This document shows positions 43,400-55,632 of a stretch of DNA of 64,000 bases, piece after piece; the stretch's first letter is position 1; each line of letters begins with the position of its first letter. A program made the translations under genes and the position numbers. The notes under the pieces were generated by a model, which had not been told where the DNA came from, made no database searches, and saw only the letters and a list, made by a program, of their open reading frames with translations. The DNA lies in the NCBI GenBank assembly GCA_900088475.1, contig FLMG01003999.1:1-64000 (forward strand), in the 5' to 3' direction. Source of the stretch: Hyphochytrium catenoides (lineage: Eukaryota; Sar; Hyphochytriomycetes; Hyphochytriales; Hyphochytriaceae).

Positions 43400-45586
43400 A
43401 TGTACCTTGAGGACACTGTCCGCACGGGGCGCTTGGACTACTACCTATTTTTCACAGAGCAGGTGAACGACATTGGTGAGATTGGGTCACCCTTTCGCGC
43501 CACAGCAACAGTAAGTGCGTCAGCCCTTAGGGTATCGCCTCTTTGCTCCTGAATCGAGAGCTTGTCTAACTCACTGCACCCTTGCGATATACCTGATGCT
43601 TCCCCAGTCGCTACTGGCCGGGGCCGTCAAAGACGCAAGTCATGGAGTAATTGAAAGGGACGATGCTAAGCGTGGCCCCAAAGGCAATGGTTTAAGGTCC
43701 AAGGAGCCGTCATCGTCAGCCTTCACCTCTAAGCCCTCTGGTGAGGCTCACGTCACTTTTATAAAGACGGCTAACTGTTTTGCCTCTTGACTAATTTTTT
43801 GTTTCATACATGGTAAGCAATGAAGTTTCTCAGTTCTGCTTTTGTGTCAAGCATGTTTGCTGATGGAACCCAGTCAGAGCAGTATGACCCTAGTCATCTA
43901 TCAAGGTGTGAGTCCGAAGAGTTATGGCTTTCGTTACGTTTGATGTGTGGATTTCTCTTCAAGGCTGACTACTTCCATTTTCAATGCAGTTCTGGCCAGA
44001 GCGAAAGTGACCGCATCATTAAGGCACTTCAAGATATAGTCTCGGGAAAGCTAAGCACTGAGGTATAGATGACATAGACTGTCTGGTACAGTGCCAAAAT
44101 GTGGAGCGAGCTATCGTGTTGAGTGGCGGATGGTGTACTCAATGTCCTTGTGACAGGAACTTACCAATCCTGAGTACTGGCTTGATATTTCGGATGAGCT
44201 TTCTGTGGAGCCCTCCAGCCGCAGATCCATCAGAGTAGATCCGTTCATGCAGGAAGAAAGTGCTAAATCGGAGCTGAAGGTTGGAAGAACTTCACGTCGA
44301 AGCCAGTCTTTCCTATGTGACGCCTATGATACAGGCACAGGGCTATTTTACTTTGGAGAATATCTTTATAGACGCAGACTTTGAAAAGATCTCCACTACC
44401 ATTCGTCGTCTGAGAGCACGAGGGTGGCCACCTGTAAGACTCCTTCGTTTGTGGTTCTTGTTGTCTTTCATGACGACTTATATGTGCTGTCATCATGTCC
44501 GTGTCCGTAAAGGTGTTTGCCCTTATGTACAATGAGACTTGGGACCTTCTAGAGAAAGTATGGGGTATGTATGTTCTCAACCCTGTCAAAATCAGCTCAT
44601 ATCAGCTCCGTCAGACTAATGCTGGAAGGTAGACTTCATGATCCCTTTGCTAGGCGAAGACCCTGTCCTGGAACCCTCAGTTTTCCTCTGGGCTCTTTCA
44701 CCACGGCAAGAAGCTCAAAAGGCAGGAGAGGTGAGACCATGCTCCTTTTTGGCGGAGGTTGTGAGAGTCACGGCATTATATTCCTTGGCAGCGGACTCAG
44801 GGCGATGAGATAGGGAACAACTTTGGACTGCCACACCGGGACTACCCCTACACTGAGTGTCACTTTGAGGACGGGGGATACAAGGTAAGCTACGTGGATC
44901 ACCCTTGTAAAGTTCTATGCTCATTTGAGCTTGCAGATTCTCAATATTTGGATTCCCCTGACTCCTGCTACCCTGGATAACGGCTGTCTTTACGTGCTCC
45001 CTAAAGAGTTTGATGAAGATTTTGATAAACCGGACTCGGAGACACATATGGTAAGGGAAAGATTGGCAGTCTGTTCGGTTTGGTCCGGCAGCCATGATAC
45101 GGTCTTATTGTCCTCTCGTATGAACGCAGAAATGTGCGACTCCAGCTCTTGGCGGAGCAACGAAAATCCGATTCGACATCCAAGGTTCAAGGCCAGTCCC
45201 TGGCCCGCCAGGGATGCTCGTTTGCTGGGAAGGCAACCTCATTCACTGGGGATCGCGGTAAGCTTTCAAAACTCTAGACCTACTCCTATCATTCACCGCA
45301 TATCAAAGTGTAACAACATGCAACGTCTAGCTGTAGCCGCAACGCCAAGATTCCTAGGATCAGTATTGCTTGCACATTCCGTCATCCCACAGCCACTGAG
45401 ACTCATATAACCGCCGATGGGACACTGCCTCCGTTGTCCCGCTCCCTTCTCCAGCAGCGGCTGAGCTTAGCCGACCGCATTCGCTTTATCTCGAAGTCCC
45501 TTCTTATCTACAAGTTTTGGTACCCTATGGAGAGATCAATGTTTCCGGATTTCTTCTTTCAGTCACTGGGTCTAAGGGATCTGTAA
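43400..45586 (+). CDS. phytanoyl-CoA dioxygenase (PhyH)-like 2OG-Fe(II) oxygenase
   Basis: At least nine exons. The N-terminal exons (MYLEDTVRTGRLDYYLFF..., ATG 43400) and a Ser/Lys-rich linker precede VEPSSRRSIRVDPFMQ, YFTLENIFIDADFEKISTTI and LMYNETWDLLEKVW. The oxygenase core then appears: NNFGLPHRDYPYTECHF with the HxD iron ligands, LNIWIPLTPATLDNGCLYVLP, and after an intron PPGMLVCWEGNLIHWGSRCS, where splicing through GTAAGC...GTCTAG rebuilds the distal iron His and the Arg that binds 2-oxoglutarate. RISIACTFRH follows, then TAA 45584-45586. The substrate is not predictable; the family includes phytanoyl-CoA and small-molecule hydroxylases. The frame is open 5' of the chosen Met, so the start is provisional. 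It converges on DapB, 34 nt apart. Confidence 0.82.
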
Positions 45587-45620
45587 CATTCAAAAGCATA
45601 GGTGTAATTGTCACTTCCTT

Positions 45621-46488
45621 CTACTCCTGGCCAAAGAGTACATTGTTCATCGTATAGTAGCCAGCAGGGCGCTTTGTGAGCCACTTCGCCGCTCTTAGGG
45701 CTCCACTGGCAAAAACATCCCTTGTTCCAGCACGGTGGGTCAGCTCGATGCGTTCATAATCGCTGGCGAAGTAAGCTGTATGTAGTCCGACCTCGCCGCC
45801 CATCCGCAGCGCATGCACTCCAATCTCCTTCTTGGTTCGGGCTCCCACTTGACCCTCTCTGCCGTATACCAGGTCGCTGCGAATATCCCTTCCGGTTGCT
45901 GCGCACAACGAGTCTGCAATAGCCATTGCCGTGCCTGATGGAGCGTCAACCTAGAAAGAACCACGTCAGAACGTTGCAATGGTGCAATAAGGTTGTAAAG
46001 AGGGGCACCTTTTTATTATGATGCGCTTCCACGACCTCAATGTCAAAGTCTTCGCCTAGAGCTTTGGCAACATCAGCCGCGACCTTGAGGATAAGATTTA
46101 CTCCCAGCGAAAAATTGCCTGCATGAATCATGGGGACGCTGTCAGATAAGCGTCGTAGCTCCTCCTTCCATTCAAAGTCCTTCGCGGTAGTCCCGATGAC
46201 AAGTGCTATCTTCAGGTCCTTCGCTTGACTGGCAATCCAAGTACAAGCCTCTGGTATGGAAAAGTCAATTACCACATCGGCCCCGGGTGCTAGGCGATCG
46301 GTGAGCGGAATGCCCGCGGCTGTCCCCTCAACTTGAGGCTCTAACTGGGAGATTGGCTTTCCTATCAACGGATGGCCAGCATATTCAATGGCCTGAACCA
46401 ACTGTAGCTCAGGATCCGTGCTAGCGAGCGCCAGAAGTCGGCGGCCCATGCGCCCACCTGCCCCATGTATAGCTACCTTGACAACCAT
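45621..46488 (-). CDS. dapB: 4-hydroxy-tetrahydrodipicolinate reductase
   Basis: Two exons, with one intron at about 45952-46007 joining HHNKK to DAPSGTAMAIADS. The N-terminal Rossmann motif is VAIHGAGGRMGRRLL. VIDFSIPEA and IGTTAKDF are family signatures, and EAHHNKKVDAPSGTA is the catalytic His-His-Asn-x-K motif. The protein ends in YTMNNVLFGQE before TAG 45621-45623. The enzyme reduces the cyclic intermediate of the diaminopimelate route to lysine using NAD(P)H. The domain layout is of the bacterial/plastid type. The first ATG (46488) leaves no transit peptide, so either the enzyme is cytosolic or a leader exon lies upstream. Animals and most fungi lack this gene. Confidence 0.95.
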
Positions 46489-47406
46489 TGGAAAGGAGCT
46501 CACCAAGGTAAGAGGTGCCGCTCGATGTGTCCTAACTCAGCAATAGCCCACCTTCCGTTGCCCTACCTTTCGCCTACTGATTTGAAGGATAGTAAGCAAA
46601 CTCGGTCCCAAAAATGGGTGGTGGCCTATGCTCGCGCAGCTAGAAGTATCTTATCAATGTAGAAGAAAGAAGATCCTAGGGCGCAACAGCTGCTCATCTT
46701 CTTCTCCCCACCGACGACGAGAGCACCGGCAGCACGGCTTCCATTGCCGCTTCCCTCTGCAGCCTGCCGTCGCTACAAGGGACAAGGGACTAGAAAAGTT
46801 CACCTTCAACAATTGCAGCAACAACACAACATTCTGACATGCAACACTGAGGATCCTAGCCGTTAGCCCCAACAGAAGCACATGTAAAACGGTAGTGATC
46901 CTCTGGGCTGTTGACCGAGAAGAGATGGGCAGGCAGGACTTTGTCCCTCCGAGTTCCTACCATTTGACCTGCCTCAATGTCTCCACGTATCTGAAAGTCG
47001 ACACCGAGTGCAGTACCCGGGAAAGTGTAGCAGTAGCGCAGGATGAGAAGCTGGCGACTGAGTGATGTCCACTTTCCTTATCACCCTCTCTGCATAGCTT
47101 CCCGTTGATGTATTAGAAGTATGGATGAATAGCCCGAGGCTCAAGTCACTGAGCTCCATGTTCAGCCCGCAGAGTGACGTCCGATGATCATTCGCAAAGA
47201 GTTTATAACATTGAGTTGACGTTTTCTAACGAACTGGATGCTAATCCTGACTAAACTATATCTCCCACATAATCCAACTGTCTCGACAAGTGGTGTCCGT
47301 CCTCATATCCCTTTATACATAGCTAGATCTTTCCCTTCAGCTCCGCACCTGTGGCTGCAGCTTCTGTACCGCTACTGTCCTCTAACAAGAGGTGAGTCAG
47401 TTACTA
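46489..47406. other. intergenic region
   Basis: 918 bases between the DapB start and the Sec63 stop. Nothing coding is supported. A GCAGCAAC-type repeat stretch occurs near 46800. Presumed DapB promoter and Sec63 3' UTR. Confidence 0.4.
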
Positions 47407-50400
47407 TTAGGGGTCCGAATCGGAGCTTGTGCCAGCCTTATCACCTGGGCTATCCGCAGCCTGCTTCTGCACGTTTTTATCTTTCGCAATAGGTTTTTCA
47501 TCCTCTTCGTCGAACTCTACCTCACTGTCCGTATCTTCATCCATATTACCGCCAATCTGTACACAAAGAGAGTCAGACACAAGCCAAGCGCTATCAAGCG
47601 AATTCTTATGGCGTGGTAACTCATCTTACCGGATCAAAGAGACCAGGCTCATCGTCGAGAGCAGCATCCTCGGGGTGAATCTCTATCTTGGGAAGCGAGT
47701 CTGCTGCGATGACTGTGAACTTGACCAACTGTCGGACATCCAAGCCCAGGTAACAGTCACTCTTTACCAGTACATCTACGCCCCACTCTCCAGGTTGAGG
47801 CGGAGATGGAATGTTCACTTTCTCGATGACCTGTGCAGCGTTGAGTAAAGCAAGAAAGGCATATGAGCGTCATAACCAATCATCAAAGGAGAGTTATAGC
47901 AGTTAAGGGAGATGACATAGGGGAGTGTGGAACGAAAATGGCTGATGGGGATCAGAAATCTCATGTAGAAACCTTCCAGCGAGTACGATGTAATCGCTCA
48001 AGTTGGAGATTATCATCACGTTCCGGCCAGCAGTAGGGAAAGACGCGACATTAGAGACAAACCTTTCAGAACGAGAAAGAAATAAAGACCACAGATACTT
48101 GATAATGAATGCCAGAAAATGGCTGGAGACGACCTCCCTCTTTAAACATACCACTCTGTCCTGGTTGGCCACCTTGTGAAATGTCATGAGGTTAAGTCCA
48201 GCGTCTCTAACAAAAATAAACCATCTCTCTTTGCGCTCTAGAGGATACCGGTCCGAATATACTGGAAGCGCCTGCTCGCCCTCCTTCACATTGTTTCTTG
48301 TTATTTTCACGGTCAGGGTCATTAAATCACCAACCGCGATGTTAGGTTCGTCCTCGACTCCAACAGAGCACTTTACCCGGCACGCACGTCGTTGTTAGAG
48401 AGAGCAGATAGTCGTTAGTCCTGAAATATTACTGAGGATCGAGGGTATCGTCCTAATCCATCTCCTGAGTCAACCTACCTCTACGGTGATGTCAGGGAAA
48501 ACCTTCAGTGCATTCTCTACGTCCTGAATCTGCTCCTCGCTGAAATTGACCATCCCTTTCCGCTTCTCTGGTTCAAGCTTCAGGAACTGCTGCAAGCTCT
48601 TTACGCCATTCTTTCCCGACATAGCATGCTTGACCTCATACTCTAAGAAGACAATCAAGACGACAAATAAGAAAAAAATTTCCACGGCCCGATGGCAAGG
48701 GCAAAGGGCAGGACGGGTCGTCCAGCGTGGGTCATAATAAGGGAGCTTCGTACAGGAAAAAAAGCCTGACCAGTAGACAACGGACAATCCAAACAGTTGA
48801 CAACAAGAGCAAGCATGTGGTACCAGTAAAATGCGGAATCTGAAGGAGGCTCGAGTCCTTGGCCCAAAGTCCTTGCACCAAATATTGGCTCATGTCCAGC
48901 ACAGCGTTGGCCGTCTGCATCCAGTTCCTCATAGTGCAGATGTCAAGCATGGCATCTACCAGGCGAACTGAGTCCTTTAAAATGAACTTGAGGTCTTTCT
49001 GCAGAAAGTTATCGCTAGCTGTTAGATTATTGACATGCATTCGGCAAGGATTAAGGTGACGAAAGATATGACGGAGGTCTGGCACCTATTGACCGAGACA
49101 ATTGGTTGCAGNNNNNNNNNNNNNNNNNNNNNNNNNNNNNNNNNNNNNNNNNNNNNNNNNNNNNNNNNNNNNNNNNNNNNNNNNNNNNNNNNNNNNNNNN
49201 NNNNNNNNNNNNNNNNNNNNNNNNNNNNNNTGATAAGGTTGGTCCTTAACACGGCGGGGTGGTTGTACTTGGGTTTATTCATCTGCTCTCCCTTCATTTG
49301 CTTCATCAATGACCTCAATTCCTCCTCAGTAGAAGGGTTCTGGAAAGAGAAGGAGCCAAAGGTTAGTGCATGAGGGCTTAACCACTACCATGGCGGTACA
49401 CACCGCTGGCAGCTTCCTGAACTCTGCTGCTCCGGCAAGAATCTCTGGCATAAGCTTCACGTGTGTGTTCTCGGACAACGTAAAATTGAAGAAGCCATAC
49501 GTGTCATACAGGATGTTGTTATCGCCATACTGCTTTGACTTCGAGTACCTTAGAGTGTAAAGACATTGTTAGGAGCAGTGTCTCTTTAAGATGAAAAGGA
49601 TTTACTGAGGACAAACCATAGTGCGACGACAGACGGGACCACGATGCACAGGCCCATCAGGTAGATGAGAAGGATGAGATTGTGGGTGCTCTTGTCCTCG
49701 AAGAACACTGGCAATCCAAGAGAGACCTGAAGAAGCAGTAACGTTACTCCAAGACAGTTGGGCCCATTGATGACTGCCAGTCCAACTACCTACCTGCAAA
49801 GGTTGTCGACCATCAGGATTTCCATACTTTTCAAAGTTCTCCCGAGCTGCGTCGTCAGTCAGCGCTTCGTAGGCCTTGGCTATCAGCATGAACTTCTGTT
49901 CCGCGACGGGGTCATTAGGATTCCTATCGGGATGGTACTTGAGACTCAACTTGCGATAGGCTCTTTTGATAGCTTGCTCAGGTGTCCCTACAGCAATACC
50001 TAGAACCTACAACGGAGCAGGAGCGGCACAGGCAGATAGCACTTAGCAGAGCCGAATGCCGCCGAGCATGAGGGGTAGAGTTATTACCGAGTATGGATCA
50101 AACGACTCAATCTCTGGAACATCCACGACCAAGGTGATCAGCTTCACGAAAAGCAGCCACGTCAACGCCAGAAGGATGAGATGGATCATAAACCCAACTG
50201 TGAAGACATTGTGCATTGCTTTGTTTTCTTGCTCGATCTCTTTTATCTTGCTCCGTTCAATCTTTGTCCGAGCCTAAAATAGGAGCCCAAGGAACCGTCA
50301 TTATTGTTTCTAACGCAGCGGCTGCGTTACATCAAACTTACCGTAAGATGTTTCCGCGACCCAATGATAAAATCCAGAATCCTGCGGAAGGCTACCCATG

Positions 50401-50473
50401 TTCCCGGTATAAGGTACAGCGTGCACATACTCAGTGCAAAGTAGTAGAAGGCTGTATTGTCGTACAGCGCCAT
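47407..50473 (-). CDS. SEC63: Sec63 translocon J-domain protein
   Basis: ATG 50473 opens MALYDNTAFYYFALS with two N-terminal transmembrane segments. The DnaJ domain follows (DPYSVLGIAVGT...AIKRAYRKLSLKYHPDRNP with the HPD motif, AKAYEALTD, NFEKYGNPDG), then a third membrane segment (LIYLMGLCIVVPSVVALWF). The Sec63/Brl region is recognisable in INKPKYNHP-type segments, and the C-terminal Ig-like strands include PQPGEWGVDVLVKSDCYLG (about 47790). The end is acidic: DEDTDSEVEFDEEDE, stop TAA 47407-47409. Sec63 recruits BiP through its J domain for post-translational import into the ER and contacts Sec61 and Sec62. The acidic tail is the Sec62-binding region in yeast. A 119-base assembly gap removes part of the Brl helical domain. 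Confidence 0.92.
49112..49230. other. assembly gap (N run) inside SEC63
   Basis: 119 N bases within the helical region of SEC63. Exon structure across it cannot be judged. Confidence 0.99.
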
Positions 50474-51566
50474 GGTTGGTGCTGTTGAAGCCTTCCAGGC
50501 TCACTCTTCCACGGTGATCAAGTCGCTCTTTCCACTTATTAGCAAGATTGGCTTACTGTTGGCCGTATGATTGAGGACAACCCTTTCCAGCGATAGTGAG
50601 AACCTGGAAGGACCTCGCTCACTACGTCTGCTCAGTTCTCAACAACCCTCCACAAGCCAAGACCCCTTAGAGGCAGTGCTAATCTTCATTCACAGAGCCC
50701 ATCTATTCAAGGCACGGTAGTCTGGGGTCGACTGGAATCTCTGTGTGGCAGAGCTTGGAAGAGCATTAGAAGGCCATCAGACAGTAAGGGTGAAGGGCAA
50801 TCAATGACCAGCTCCACCACACAAACCTCTGATTTGGCTGGCTCTCATGTATGATTCCCGATATTACAAAGTATTGACGGGGATATATCAACCGAATCGT
50901 TTGATATTCTGGAATAAGTTATGATTCTGGGTTTGGCGCTTGTGTTAGAGCTGGAGAAAGGCGCACTTCTCCACGTGGAAGGACCCAGAGAATCAGATCT
51001 CTCCAATGATAACCGTTATTTTGTAAGTATCACATATTGTATAAGTGTATAAGTACACTTTTCAACAATAGTTTTTGGAATTAGATTTGCTATTGTGATG
51101 AGAAGACGAAGTTTACGCTTTGACTCGAAATGGATAATGGTTACTTGCTGCATAGGATTTAGGGGAGGATAGTTTGTAGTAGGAGTACGCTGCTGGAGTC
51201 ATCATTCAACCTTAAAGCTGCGTTGTCGCCGATCCGTGACCATGTTCAGTGGCTCCTTGTCTGAGTGCCATCCTTTGAATGGGCCACCATACCTTGCTGC
51301 GCAGCAACGCCATTCCGAACTTCATTAGCAAGTGCTCGTCAGATATGAGATGCAGGAGCTCATTACAATGTGTTATCAGAGGTGCTCTCGAGCGGTATGT
51401 TATATTTTACATAGAGATAACACTTCCTGCACAAGACAAAGAACGACGACAACAATAGACTTTGAGGCACAGTGATGCCCCCTGTCATACACATAATAAT
51501 GGCCACAGCGCAACACATTCGAGCATCTCTCTCCCTTTGTAAGCAAAGAGCAAAGGAGGAGAACCG
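50474..51566. other. intergenic region
   Basis: About 1.1 kb between the SEC63 start and the HSF stop. No coding frame of note. Somewhat AT-rich at 50860-51100. Confidence 0.45.
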
Positions 51567-52469
51567 CTACTCGGTCAAAAGCGGTCCTAGATGCTCCAGA
51601 AGGATGGCTTTGTAGGACGCCGTCGCAACGTCATCTGGATTCTGCTTCAATCGCAGATCGCATACTTGCAGCTCTGACTCTATTTTTGCTCTTTTGTTCG
51701 TGGACCTTGAGAGCTCCTTACGTGGAACCGCAGATGTTGCTGCCTTCCCTTCATCTCTCTCAGCCTGACCTTGTCGAGGTTGCAGCAGGCTGGGGGCCTC
51801 AAACAAGCTGCCTACAAATGGTTCTGGACCCAAGTCAGCCATAAAGCCCTCAAAGTCCGGCGGTATACCAAAAAATGCGCTTGAGTAATCAACCTCTTCC
51901 GTCACCGGCGGAGCGGTCTCTAATTTTCTCTTTTTGGAAGCCCCGTTTACGTCCAGAAGGGATTCAGTGGTTGTTGAGGCCGAAGGTGTAGCGCCTCCTC
52001 CAGATGTCATCAACTGTGACAGGCTTGTAAGAGACTGAGTTAGCTCCGCAACCTGCGTTTTCAGCGCCTCCACATCGCTTCGAAGCCTTTCCATTTCACT
52101 CTTGTCATCGTCGCTATAAGTCTTCCGTTTAATCTTGGAGAGAAGTTCCCGCTTTCCTCTTTGGAAGTACTCGTGCTTGAACTCCCACCATCCTGTTTCC
52201 TGCGTTTGATCCAGCTTGCCGCTGCTCAAGGTCCCAGTTTCGTCAGTCCGAAGCTTATGGAAACCATAGAAGTTCAGCTGTCTGACAAAGGAGCTAAACT
52301 TGCTGTGGCGGAAAAACTTAGGCAGCACAGTCTCTGAGAACTCCTTGGGTCTCTTGACAATGAAGGTTCTCCCGTCCTTCGTCCAGTCAACAATACCATC
52401 TGTCTCGGGAGCAGAGATGAGCTTGAAGGTTTTCTCTAGAAACGCTGAGACTACGCGACCACTAGGCAT
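51567..52469 (-). CDS. heat shock factor-type transcription factor
   Basis: A single long exon. From ATG 52469 the DNA-binding domain follows at once: VVSAFLEKTFKLI, IVDWTKDGRTFIVKRP, the recognition region LPKFFRHSKFSSFVRQLNFYGFHKL, then WWEFKHEYFQRGKRELLSKIKRK. A leucine-zipper trimerisation segment (ERLRSDVEALKTQVAELTQSL) follows, then a Ser/Thr-rich linker, a basic KKRKLE element that could be a nuclear signal, an acidic/aromatic stretch (YSSAFFGIPPDFEGFMADLG) that may be an activation domain, and a short tail to TAG 51567-51569. HSFs bind nGAAn repeats and control chaperone genes. A TCTTTACAG acceptor at about 52532 suggests a 5' UTR or short coding exon upstream. Confidence 0.93.
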   Translation of the reverse strand: MPSGRVVSAFLEKTFKLISAPETDGIVDWTKDGRTFIVKRPKEFSETVLPKFFRHSKFSSFVRQLNFYGFHKLRTDETGTLSSGKLDQTQETGWWEFKHEYFQRGKRELLSKIKRKTYSDDDKSEMERLRSDVEALKTQVAELTQSLTSLSQLMTSGGGATPSASTTTESLLDVNGASKKRKLETAPPVTEEVDYSSAFFGIPPDFEGFMADLGPEPFVGSLFEAPSLLQPRQGQAERDEGKAATSAVPRKELSRSTNKRAKIESELQVCDLRLKQNPDDVATASYKAILLEHLGPLLTE

Positions 52470-52531
52470 CTTTTTGGTATCCGTCGGTCCAACAAGATTC
52501 GAAGTGGCGCCTTTAGCCTGTTGGGCTTGGC

Positions 52532-53460
52532 CTGTAAAGACTAGAAATGATAAAGGCGCAGACACGCGCAGATTGGGTGTCTTGCAGATGAAGGGTTGAG
52601 ATAGACGATTCAGCAGCAGAGACCAACTGTTCGCATACTCAACCTGGCTAGAGTTTGTGCTCTAAAGTCAGAGATGGACCCGCATCATCAAAAACCACTC
52701 TCTTCCACGCATCGACCGAGGAGATTGGCAATAACAAGTCTTCCTTTCGAGTTCTTGCAGCCATCAGCAACCTTGGCAACAAGGTGATGACGGTCGGAAG
52801 CTGGATAAACAAACCCCTTGACCGACCTGGCCTGGAGCCTGGAGGGATGATTGTTCTCCTGCTTGCTGTGGCAATGATCAGCCTCATCATCATAGATACG
52901 TCACTTGCTTCCCCTGCTCTCTATAAGGACAGCAGCGCCATCACTCTGCCGCTTTAGGGGTTCTCCACTCCAAAAGCGATTACCCTAGGGTTGTGATTCC
53001 CACATGTTCAGTCTTATTCTGAGATGCAGTATTTCATAGAGATATTTCGACCGGTAGCTACAGCTCTTTGATGACGTTAATCGGGGCACACCCATTAGGG
53101 CGAGTATATCTGGACAGGTAGACGTGGATGCGTCTATACCGGGGTGGGTAGGACCCACCCATCCTGGCTTGCTGGTCATGACAAGGTTATGGAAACCGAG
53201 TAAACCTTACTCAGGAGGGTCGGTCGGCACTGCTGGTGAGGTGTAAGCTAGAGTTAAACACGGGAAAGCCCTTACACTAACTTGATGGGGCGGGCGAATG
53301 CGTAGCTTTCCTACCTGCCCTTTTGGTGATGAGAGCAAGGGAGCGAAAGGGAAAATGTCGACATAGAGGGCTACGGAGTCCTCCATCCTCCTTCCAGCAC
53401 ACAGCAGAGCCACACGGAAAGATCTCAAGAAGCTAGGATGATTGTCAAGCTCCCTTCTTG
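52532..53460. other. HSF upstream region with opposing ORFs
   Basis: Two overlapping frames occupy 52648-52957: an 81-codon minus-strand ATG frame ending LTLEHKL and a plus-strand frame with a membrane-like helix (GGMIVLLLAVAMISLIII). Neither has a family match, and at most one can be real. The interval should include the HSF promoter. Confidence 0.35.
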
Positions 53461-55632
53461 ATATTGAGAGAGGAGAGGCCTATGATGGAAACTGCAGGAG
53501 CGATGGAGCGATGCGGCGCAGCTTGTTGTTGGAGGTCCATCAGGCAGATTCACAGTAGAAAGAGGCTACTATCTATCTTCCACCAACAAGCATGGACGAC
53601 TAAAGGACGTTTTCATTCTTCTTCCCACATTAGTTCTAGCTCTCTTTGCGCGTTTATCCTTTACTAACTACTACTCCTATTTGATGTAGAACTAGCTGCG
53701 TGGATGGGTGTGACTCATCTTGAGTGCATGCTGTACTGAGACAAAAGTCCTTTAGCGGTGGCAAGAAGAAGGGGAACCACTAGAAGAAACAAAGTAGGGA
53801 GTAAACTACCCTTATTTTTTAGTAGTTCATTAGTAACGATCACATCCTGCTGCTGATAGTTCGTTCTTGTCCCCTCATTCATCCATGACCATTCTCAATT
53901 AGGGCCTTCGAAACGTCATGCGGACCGTATATTTATTTGCTTATTACAACTAGCTATCCTACTACACTACATATAACGGCGACTCAGAAGACGACGACGG
54001 ACCTACTACGAATCATAAAAGAGTGCGAACAATCCTCCATCTTCATTTTTATTTATCTTCTTGTTACAATAATGATACGCCGCCGCTCGTCGACTGACAC
54101 CACCAGCAGCAGCAGCTCTCCTTAAAAGACGAAGATCTGCTGCTGTGTTTAAAAGCTGGCTGCAAACTACCGCAGCAGTTGCTATTGTAGTGTTAACACA
54201 ACCGAACGAGAGCAGCCATAACAACATCATATCACTGTCGCCTTTTTTCTCTGCTGCTTGGTTTGAGGAGGAGGTACTTTTTTCTACTACTTTTCTCCCT
54301 TTGTTGGCGCTAGGTAGTAACAACCCATGATGCCCTAGTACTATAGGAGGAGGAACGCCGGGACGCAGCGAGCAACTCCCACATCATGCCGGGAGCTGAT
54401 AATACGTCTTGGCTTTATTTACGTCTTTGTTTCTTCACTCGGCCTACATCTCTATTCCCATAAACTCCTCGTCGTGCACTTGCTGTTATAGAGTTGAATT
54501 CTTTTGTTTTTGCTGCGTCGTGGCTTCCAGCAGACTACTTCTACTCCGAAAAATCTTACAACAACATCAATCTTCGTCAAAATTGTTGTAGCAAATGATG
54601 ATGCTTCACCGAGTAATCACCGAGCTATAATCCTAGCCCTATGCTAAACATCTCTAGTCTTTGCGCAAAATCTATAGTATTTATGAGGTAAGTGAAGGTC
54701 ACAGTTGGTTATTAGAGGACGCAAAACGCTTTATTTCAATGCAAAGGCACTAATGTTATGATGGGAGGATTGACAACAACAGTAGTCGTCGCCGTCATCA
54801 TCATCCTGATCATTGGTGCACTCTATACTCCTTCACCGCGTGCTCTTCGGAGGATCGTCTAGAGTCCATCACATCCACCACTAAAACAGCAGGCCAGCAG
54901 CGCCAGCTGACGGGAGAGATGGAGGAAGAAGGAAGGCAACAAGTGAGGAGCTACACCAGGCTAGTCATCATTATTCATCATCATCAATTATCATGGCAAG
55001 AGTTAGTAGGTAAAAGGCCCAGCGGCTAGGCGGTACCGGCTAGCGGTTTAGTTCTTCCTTCAGTATCACTCAGTACTACAACTGTACTACGGACTACGAA
55101 CGCACGGGAAATGTTCAGACGTCTTTTACTGCGAACTTCTGGTTTGGTTGTCCGCTTCACCTCTCTTCTAGGTCGCTAGAAACCGATACTTCTTCTGGGC
55201 AAAAAGAAGCAGCACATGATGCTGCTGCTGCTGCTCACGGTGATCAGAACTCGGGAGCAAGAGCCTGCTATTGTCAGGAACACGGACGTGGAAGAGAGCC
55301 TCTTTATTTGTCCATCATCACCTGTCTCTGACTTTTCCACCAGTCTCACGTGTACCCTGGACTCCTCCTCCAAGCAACGCCAACAACCATGAAGTCAGGT
55401 AGTAGTTCCTAGGGAGGTCATCAATTATATTCTTAAGTGATGGCAAAGGGCTCCCTGCTGCGTCTGCTTGCTCGTTCACACTTTTCTAAAGCGTTTCTGA
55501 GGCGAGATGTGCACTCTCGAGAAGTTCCACCTTGTTCCAACTCCTTGCCGTAAGGATGACTTTTGTGGGACGGCCTTTCGCACGTCTTGGAAGTGTTGAA
55601 GCTGTTATATTTTGGTGCCCCGGTAAAGAACC
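53461..55632. other. 2.2 kb gene-free, microsatellite-rich interval
   Basis: No exon chain supported on either strand. Contains trinucleotide-type repeats such as CAGCAGCAG (about 54103), ATCATCATC (about 54795 and 54970) and a CTG run at about 55220-55235. Codon-like bias is absent. It includes the promoter region of the STK19-type gene. Confidence 0.45.

Noticed and set aside
52648-52957. Opposing ORFs upstream of HSF, one with a transmembrane-like helix
   Set aside because: Mutually exclusive, no family match; the plus frame lacks an upstream ATG. Kept only as a note.
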